A model generated the notes under the pieces. The model did no database searches. It was not told the origin of the DNA and saw only the letters and a program-made list of their open reading frames with translations. The translations under genes were made by a program, and so were the position numbers. From Kalmusia sp. IMI 367209 (lineage: Eukaryota; Ascomycota; Dothideomycetes; Pleosporales; Didymosphaeriaceae), in the NCBI GenBank assembly GCA_027946365.1, contig JAPEUQ010000003.1, positions 2,108,001 through 2,172,000 of the forward strand: 64,000 nt of DNA, written 5' to 3'. Of the stretch, positions 56,508-64,000 are shown piece by piece. Within the stretch, counting starts at the first letter, position 1. Each line of letters begins with the position of its first letter.

Positions 56508-58581
56508 ATGGATTGCATTAACCCGAAGTACATTACTCCACTTCCGCGAGTAATCTCACCGCCTCCATGTCATGAAATGAATACCGTAATTAGAGACAAT
56601 TACGAAGTCGTCGTAATCGGAGCGTTCGTATTCTTCCTCCCCATGTTTGCTCTATCCTGACCTTATTCCAGCGGTCCTACAGGCCTTCTCACCTCCGTTC
56701 TCCTCACCCGCTATGGTATAACCTCCCTCCTCACTCTCGACAGCAAACCCGGCCCTGTGGACAGCGGCCACGCAGATGGCTTCAGCAGTCGCACCCTGGA
56801 GATCCTTGCTAGTCTCGGCTTGCATCACGATCTGCTCGACGCCGACTCAAGGTTTTCAGAAGTATCACTTTGGGGCCCAAAGCCGGATGGCGACGGCATC
56901 ATGAGATCTAACGTGGGACCGATGCGCACGAGACCGTCGAGGTTTCAGTTCACGACGACGGTCAGTCAGGCGTATGTGGAAAGGGTGCTCAATAGGGATC
57001 TAAAATCAAGGAGCAATCCGGTGAGATACGGTTGGCGTCTCATCGGGTTCGAGACTCAAAATGAGAAGGTGCACGAGTTTCCGGTTGAGATTAAGATACA
57101 GTCGACGAGCGACAAGGCTGAGACCAAGACTATATACGCGAAGTATCTTATTGGCGCCGACGGCGCGCATAGCAGTGTCCGCGCAGGCATGGGTGTTCCC
57201 ATGGAAGGTAGTAGTACGGATGACATTTGGGGCGTTGTGGACACCGTTGTCAAGACAGACTTCCCAGACAAGCGTCGTGTTTGCCCTATCGTACGTTCCT
57301 AACTTCCCTTACTCAGATACCAAAACTAATCGATCTTTCTAACAGGTCTCTCCCAATGGCTCCCTCCTCTGGATCCCCCGCGAGCGGATTTCCCCCTCCC
57401 AAAAACTTACCCGTATATACGTACGCCTCGCCACCACTGCGTCCGACGGCTCCGCATCCAACAACCAGACGGTGAGCTCAGGAGACACTCACCCTACTCC
57501 AAACGTGTCCACTGCCTCCTCCCAAACAAACACCTCTCAGCCAAATTCCGCACCGATCAAATACGCTGATAGCCGTGCCCTCCGCCTCAAGGTCACGCTC
57601 GACAACATCCTAACGCAAATTCCTGCCGCACTAAGACCTTACCATTTCGAACATGGGCGTATCGACTGGTGGGCCTCCTACCAAGTAGGCCAACGCATGG
57701 CTCCCACCTACGTCCTCCCACCTTCTTCTCCTCGCGTCCTAATCGCAGGAGATGCATGCCACACCCACTCGCCCAAAGCCGGGCAAGGTGCTAACTTTGG
57801 AATGGCAGATGCACAGAACCTCGCTTGGAAACTCGCTTACACTCTTTGCGGCCTCGTCCCCCCTTCCTCGTCCTTGGTACGATCGTATGAGGATGAAAGG
57901 CTGCAGGCTGCGCGGACTTTGTTAGAATTCGACAAAAAGTGGAGCAGATTGTTCAATGGAGAAGTAGGGTTAGAGGAAGCGGGACTTAGGCCGGAAGAAT
58001 TCGTGAGATTGTTGGCTCTGAATCAGAATTTTGTACAAGGGAATGGTATACGGTACTCTGAAAGTTTCTTGGTAGGTAAAGAAATGGAAGGGGATGAGGA
58101 GAGGGGGGATAATGTTCTTAGGCCGGGTAGAGTGCTATGTAGTACCAAGCTATCTCGCTTCGAGGATGGGAATGTGGTTGACAGCCAAGATGAAATGTAT
58201 GCAGATGGAAAGTTTAGAGTATTGGCGATGTTACCGGAGACTAGTGCTGAGGCTAAGGAGAAGTGGTGGGCGGTGCTTGATGAGCTTTTGGGGAAACTTC
58301 AGGTAGGTGTAGTTAAGGATGTTGTTGAGACAATGGTTTTCTATCCGTGGGAGGTAGAGAATACAGAGTGGACGGATTTTCCGGCTACGGTAAGGGAGTT
58401 TGCAGAAGATAGGGTATATGGAGAGGCAGAAAAGGGGGGTGTATATGGGGTGTGGGATATTGAAAGGAAAGATGGGGCGCTAGCAGTCGTGAGGCCGGAT
58501 GGGTATGTGGGTGCACAGTTCAAGTGGGGAAACGTGGAAGGCGTGTTGGGGTACTTCCATGGTATCTTCGGACCCATGTAG
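56508..58581 (+). CDS. FAD-dependent monooxygenase, phenol 2-monooxygenase type
   Basis: Exons 56508-56623, 56672-57290, 57346-58581, 656 residues. Class A flavoprotein hydroxylase. The FAD loop is VVVIGAGPTGLL, formed only after removing an intron with a GTTCGT donor. YLIGADGAHSSVR is the DG motif, and VLIAGDACHTHSPKAGQGANFGMADAQNLAWKLA is the GD motif that binds FAD and NADPH. The C-terminal thioredoxin-like part typical of phenol hydroxylases is suggested by the length and FRVLAML... segment. It would hydroxylate an aromatic substrate with NADPH and O2. Start choice is uncertain: an in-frame ATG at 56382 would add 42 residues, and one at 56577 would begin MNTVIRDNYEVVVIG, the more family-like start. 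It converges on the uncharacterised gene at 58676. Confidence 0.85.
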
Positions 58582-58675
58582 TGTTTAAGGGAATAAGATG
58601 ATCACACTGAGCCAGTCCCCTCAAAAGGTCGTCCAATATCTCTGCAGTTCCACGTTCCTAGCTAATGGAACATTC

Positions 58676-60130
58676 TCAAAGTAGCCGGTTGTGACGGCGA
58701 CTCGTATACAACTTCCATCCCTTTGCCTCCTGTTCACTTTTGGGCGCGCTTTCTACTTGAGCCTTGAGCGCTACCACGCCATCCTTTTCCTCCGCTTTCT
58801 TCGCTTCCGCCTGCACCCCCAAGCAGAACTGCAATGGAGCCGCCTTTCCCATGATAGCAACCGCACTAACCCCCATCGTCACATGATCCGCAATCTGCGC
58901 CCCATACTTGATATGATGTCCTCCGCTTGATGAATCCCAGATGTTGCTTACATTGAGCGGCTGTCCGTTCTTACCGACTGTGCCCGGTGGCAGCTGAAGC
59001 TTGAGACGCAAGCCTTGCTGCTTGTTAGTGTAATCGCCGCGCACCCAGGTAAAAGTGCCCTCTGGGAGGGGAACTAGGTCAGATTTTTTGGGGGGAGGGG
59101 AGTCAGTGGTATTGCCACTAGTATCGAGGAAGAGCTTGGAATCGTCGAGGTCGTTGATATAGAGGGCGACAGGATTGGCCACAGATAGACTAGCACCTGC
59201 TTGGGCAGATTGGTTGATGCCACCCCCGATCTGCACATTGAGGTCAGTACTTGTGATATTAGCAAGCGTGAGAGACTTACAGTGGGATCGGAATGTCTGC
59301 CCGGATTGCCGTACTGAGAGCATTTGATCAATTGATCGGGGTCAGTGATCGGATTCCCATCTTCGTCTTTGCGAAGCACGGTTGCCTGAGCGGCGATGTC
59401 AATCTCAGCCGAAAGGGTGTTGTTTGGTTGGCATAGGTGGATGATGCTGCCAGTCTTGGTCCAAACATTCCAATAATTATTTGGGTTGTAGACGGCCGCT
59501 CCAGTTCGAGGGTCAACAATGAAGAAGTCCTCCAATTTCATGTCATCAGCGAAATCAGGGTTCATTTCCTTGACTGTCTGTAAAAAGTCATCAGGCTGGA
59601 AGCCAGCGTAGATGCTCCAGTACTATCATGGTCAGTCAGTATGGAATTGCTTAAGTATTGGATGATAAAACTAACCTCGGGCCCTTCACACGTGTATGTC
59701 ACGCTAAGAATCTGCTGTGTGGTAGGATCACGCTGGATGGACCACTCTAAATATTCATCCTGGAACATGCGCTGAGAATCGGCTACCTGCCATCGCAGCG
59801 GAACAGTCTTGTAGGCCGTCGTGACCTTGAAATTGTAAGTGCATCAATGTAGATATATCAGGAGAAAGGGCGCACCAGCTTCGGAAAGGCGTTCCAAGTA
59901 ATAGTCGCAGGTTGCTGCTTCTGATCAAAGGCAGTGACAGTGCCATTGAAGTACTGCTGTAGTGGAGTTCTGTCTGGCCCAACTACATTCTTGTCGGCTG
60001 TAATCTCGCCAGTCATCCAGTATGAGATGCATTTGTCAGACCAGAACTTCTTCGTTTCGCTGTTGAACTCGTCGAGATCGCCGGGCGGAGAGAAGTCTGG
60101 AAGTGTAGTTGGAGTGGCTCGGTCAGTCAT
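58676..60130 (-). CDS. Uncharacterised protein, divergent partner of the tyrosinase-type gene
   Basis: Exons 60130-59876, 59825-59676, 59622-59281, 59230-58676; all introns are 50-53 nt, GT-AG and in phase; 433 residues. No signal peptide. Landmarks: WSDKCISYWMTGEITADK near the N terminus, RWQVADSQRMFQDEYLEW, SVTYTCEGPEYWSIYAG, YNPNNYWNVWT, IHLCQPNNTLSAEIDIAAQATV, CSQYGNPGRHSDPTIGG, NPVALYINDLDDSK. This compact, motif-rich pattern recalls uncharacterised bacterial and fungal proteins (memory only). The EYLEW...TYTCEGPEYW block looks enzyme-like, but no known active site can be named. Its start faces the start of the tyrosinase-type gene across 1.1 kb, which suggests co-expression. The final ~30 residues are low in similarity to anything recalled. 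Confidence 0.75.
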
Positions 60131-61272
60131 GATGAAAGTCAAATTTTGTAGAAGCTCTTGCAAATGTATGCAGTTGAGGTGGGTGAGATGAAGAGGCTGC
60201 GAGTGAGTAGCTTATATGTCTGCAACGTTCGCAGACCCAACACCTTACACATCGAAGATTTAGACTCGCTCAGCTCTTGCTCAGACCCGTTAATGCATGT
60301 GCTGTCTTCCAATTGCACACGGCACATGCATCCTCAGCTCACCGCCGTCCCTCTGTGTGATTGTCTTTCCCGCGCCGAGCACACGTTGAGGCGTCGCACA
60401 GCAGCAAAGGAGAAGTCTGTACAGCTTCGGAAAGGACGAGGCTGAGCTGAATATTCATCACCTGTGGGTTTTGGCATGAGCCTTCGGCTGGTCATTGGGC
60501 AAATTCAAATGATAGACACACCGGTGGGTGTGACGAAAAACATCGAAGCGAGGGCTTATCACATGTGAAAGGAAGGCGGTCTACGAGGCGTTGCGAAAGA
60601 ACACTGAGAACACCAAGGCGCACATATGAAGCTGTGCAACAGTGGCTGGCTACGAGTGACGGATGTGGAAGTGGGGGTGTATCGTGCCAAGTTTTGAGTG
60701 GCTCCATTGGCGATGGTGTGGTAGCGGAGATGCAAGCTACCCGAGCTTGTGGGGCCGCACTTGCATGCGTTCTTTCCACTTCAGCTCCACATGATTCTAC
60801 GAATCGAATGCATAACACCCACCATGTCTTTATTACGACAACTCAGCTCCGCATCCAGCTAATGGCGGGCTGACGATCGCTAGGAATGGTTGAACCAGTA
60901 CGCTTGTTTGGGATGCTCACCGTCTTCGCATGTCGATCGCTGCTCTTCTTCGAACAACATCAGCCCGAAACTGGGCGGTGAAGTCGATTTGATACAGCTC
61001 TATTACGTTCAGATGCACAGTGCGGGGTTGTGCAACTAATTTTGCGCCATATTTCGATGTTCAGCTGCGCCACTGACATTCTATAGCTCTAAGGAACCCA
61101 AGCAGAATCGATGGTACGGAGCGTAATTGGATGTATTCCTAGCCAAAAGTGACTGTAATGCGTTAGGCACTAATAATACCGTCTTCAGCGCAGCTCAAAA
61201 GCCTTGTGATGCCCCCTACGACTGTGTAGGAAAGAAAATCTTGTCGCACTTTTACATCTCTTGATCCACACC
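60131..61272. promoter_or_regulatory. Divergent promoter region of the partner/tyrosinase pair
   Basis: 1.14 kb between the two start codons. GC-richer in the first half. No gene supported; ORFs at 60158-60445 (+), 60492-60818 (-) and 60565-60873 (+) overlap each other and lack features. Confidence 0.4.
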
Positions 61273-64000
61273 ATGTCCACCAAAGACATATGGGTGCGCC
61301 ATTTCAAGCGCGATGCTGGGGACGATGAAGATACCCCAGCAACCGACGAATTCAAGAAGCAGAATTTCACTGACTACTTCGGTCAATTCCTGCAGCAGGG
61401 CACAAATAGGACCATTGATACGTTCGACAAACTTGTGACTGTGTTTTGGAGTAAGTCCGATATACATATTCTTTTTCATGACCGATCTCATTTTGCTAGA
61501 CCAAGCACAGCCACCTAATGCTACTGTCACATTCGATACCTATGCTATCGCCGACGGTGCTTTTATCGACCAGAAGACAGTTGGAAGTTGGTTCAATCCA
61601 CATCTCCGCTTCATCGCTGTGATAAAGCCGAAGGATAAGATTGCTAAATGGAGGCTCTACATCGTTGGCCCCGACCAAGTGAAAGCAACCGATCGCTTTC
61701 TACAAGTCGCAAGCTGGGATGGCCAGGTCTTTCGATTCTATGCGGTATGTCCAAGCTCCTGATATTTTGAAGCACACTCATAAACCCACAGTTTGATCAA
61801 ATTGAGGTGCCATGTGCAACCAAAGCGTGGATTTATCAAGGGAACTCCTTCGACGCTTTCACAGACAATAGTTCTTACGATACGGCCTACCTAGGACCCT
61901 TCAATGGACATGTGAATGGCGCATTGATCATGAAAGAACGTAAAGCGTGAGTATCCTCAATTGTTAGTGCTCATATCTAATATCTAACTAGGCCCTGGTA
62001 TCATTGGAAGTCCGGCGAAAACTTAGGCTTTCTCCAGTGCATCCCAGAGGAAACGAAAACTATGTTGCAAAGCATACCATATCTCACTGCAGGAAACTTA
62101 CCAGCCTTAAGCGGTGCAAGTGTTCGCGATGCTCCGCCATTCCAGAATCTTGTCGAAGGGGCCGTTACAGACTGGTACAGCACGCGGCAAAGCTCTGACT
62201 TTGTGGATCCTACAAGTAGTGGACCAAATACCAGTCCTCATAATGTTCAGAGGTGGATGGCGCACCTATTATTGACTACCACGGTAAATTTTGCGACATC
62301 TAGTGATGATGGATCGACATACACAGCAGATATGAACCACTTCTTCAACTCTGAATTGCTTCTTTCAGGAACTGACTTCGGGTTAATGGTATGTCACCGC
62401 CTCGTTACACAATGATAGGTCTTCATCTAACGTTCGGATAGCCAGATTTATCTTCCTTCGGCTTTACTTTCGATATCAGTATGTACAAGGCAGCACGCGC
62501 CCGACTTCGGCTGTCCCTCCTCCAAGAGATTGGTGACGACGACCCCGTACCACCAAATGTTCCAGTCGTCACACTACAGAAAGGGACACTCGGTGGCGGC
62601 AAACAGACAGCTGCAGAAAACTTCTCAAAGTTCCTCGTAGTTTCAGACAAGAACGAGGGGGTTCCATTTGTCATACTTCAAACAGCCTTCGAAGATGCCC
62701 AGGGAGTGGCTAGCCTATCCTCCATTGGCTGCCTCGGAGACAATTTTCCAAATAGCCTCATCTCTGACAAGGCCATCAGAGCTATCATTATGTTAGACTT
62801 CTGGAATCCAGTATACTCCTGGCGACGCGGTGTCCTCATGCAATATGTACCCAGTCATACTACACTGACTGGAAATGGCGTTTACGACTTAGAGGAGAAA
62901 TGGGTCACTGCAATCAAAGCTTCATCGTATACCACACAGACTGACAGCCCAGAGTACCTGTTTTTGCAGCTGTACGGAAGTGACAACGTATCAGACTACC
63001 AGCAACGCATTACCGACTATCTTACCGCCGTCAATACCAAGCTTATGGATCAAGAAGGCTTGTACGATTATCTCTGTCTTGCGGAATCCCGGCGTAGGAT
63101 TTACAGGCCGCTCCCACTCGATGAATTTGGTGTGCAGTTACCTTATGCGCTAAACCTTCCTGTGGATTGGGCGAAAATCGAGATGCAACAGGACGGGACC
63201 ACTACACCGATTCCTTCACGAGGGATCGAGTTCTTTGGTCTCTGGACTAGGTCTCTTGCAAGCTTTAACCCGAGGATCATCCCAGCCAATAATGAGACAA
63301 CGGCAGTCATTGCAGAAAGTGCGCGCGGTTCCAGATGCCCTATGATGAAGCTTCGAACACCCAAGCGAGGCCAGGTTCAAGCAAGGAAAGCAGTCGCTAG
63401 CAATCAACTTCAGAAATCGAACATGAGATTGAGTCAAGTTCCCAAGGACCCGACATGGAATGACGATGTATCAGCTCTCTTCAACGCGCCCTACTGGGTC
63501 GCCAATCCACAGGAAGTTGGCGCTGGTTGGATCGCAGTAATGAAGGACTACAGTCCTCCTTGTCCACAGAGGCTTCACCTCGACCTTTCTAATGAGATTT
63601 CCGTTCGAAACAATGTCCTAACAATCTATCAACATCTGCGTTCGAAGTCAATGCCGATCACGAGTGACCCGAACGAGTACTGGCCCGAAGAAGCTCTCGA
63701 GACTCTCCGGCTATGGGCGAACCAAGGATTTCGCACCAAAACCACTGATCCTTTTAGAGGTCTTATAGTTATCCCACCGCCAGACGACCCACCTCAGACA
63801 ATGCGCGTGCGTAAAGATATACTTAGCCTAACTCCAGACGAGCTTCGAACATACCGCGAGAGGCTGGACTATGTGTTGCAAGTCGGCTCCCTCAAAGATG
63901 CCAATGGAAAACAGACAAAGTGGCAAGAGCTCGGCTTTTTACATGCAGAGTGGTGTCTGCACTACCAAGAGGCAACCTTCCTATGGCATCGTGCCTATCT
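61273..64000 (+). CDS. Very long protein with C-terminal tyrosinase-type copper domain (partial)
   Basis: Exons 61273-61450, 61500-61744, 61792-61946, 61992-62388, 62442 to the window edge; 844 codons so far and still open. Start MSTKDIWVRHFKRDAGDD, no signal peptide. The first ~780 residues match no domain I recognise (for example FTDYFGQFLQ, WRLYIVGPDQ, AKIYRPLPLDEFGVQLP-like segment). At the end, MRVRKDILSLTPDEL is the family-like opening of a tyrosinase/type-3 copper domain. HYQEATFLWHRAYL then gives the CuA pattern of two His spaced by eight residues followed by Arg; another His lies six residues earlier. Phenol oxidation (melanin or quinone chemistry) is the inferred role of that domain. 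Most fungal tyrosinases begin close to this domain, so a ~780-residue N-terminal extension is striking. Confidence 0.75.

Overview
The window is nuclear DNA from a filamentous ascomycete (Pezizomycotina; a Dothideomycete is my best guess). The evidence is short GT-AG introns, mostly 46-150 nt, with CTAAC-type branch points; fungal-type clathrin heavy chain and cytosolic pyruvate carboxylase; and families common in these fungi (P450, hybrid histidine kinase, DUF7708-like and AAA+ proteins, small secreted proteins). No rRNA, tRNA, CRISPR or intact transposon was recognised. All multi-exon models were spliced by eye from the sequence.

Layout. 0.4-11.7 kb: two housekeeping genes on the + strand, clathrin heavy chain (8 exons) and pyruvate carboxylase (7 exons). 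11.7-15.8 kb: gene-free, with about ten degenerate copies of a roughly 30-bp motif and a scrap of a possible NLR-type repeat protein. 15.8-25.1 kb: accessory genes: two small secreted cysteine-containing proteins, an alpha/beta hydrolase, a gutted short-chain dehydrogenase, a secreted PQQ-type beta-propeller protein with a coiled-coil tail, and a P450 with an altered heme loop.

26.2-36.5 kb: three consecutive minus-strand genes, very diverged in sequence, that share a short basic first exon, acidic or low-complexity stretches and one recognisable core domain. I read them as a local family of uncharacterised, probably nuclear, paralogs. 38-42.5 kb: a Cys-rich zinc-ribbon-like locus, a doubtful ORF and a multi-pass membrane protein.

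45-55.3 kb: an AAA+ ATPase, divergent from a DUF7708/P-loop-like gene, which converges (31 bp between stop codons) on a hybrid histidine kinase. The last two reconstruct cleanly across all introns, yet each carries exactly one in-frame stop codon early in the protein. 56.5-64 kb: a phenol-hydroxylase-type FAD monooxygenase, then a divergent pair: an uncharacterised 433-residue protein (-) and a very long protein (+) whose far end, at the window edge, enters a type-3 copper (tyrosinase) domain. The most promising candidates for undescribed biology are the three-paralog block and the tyrosinase pair.
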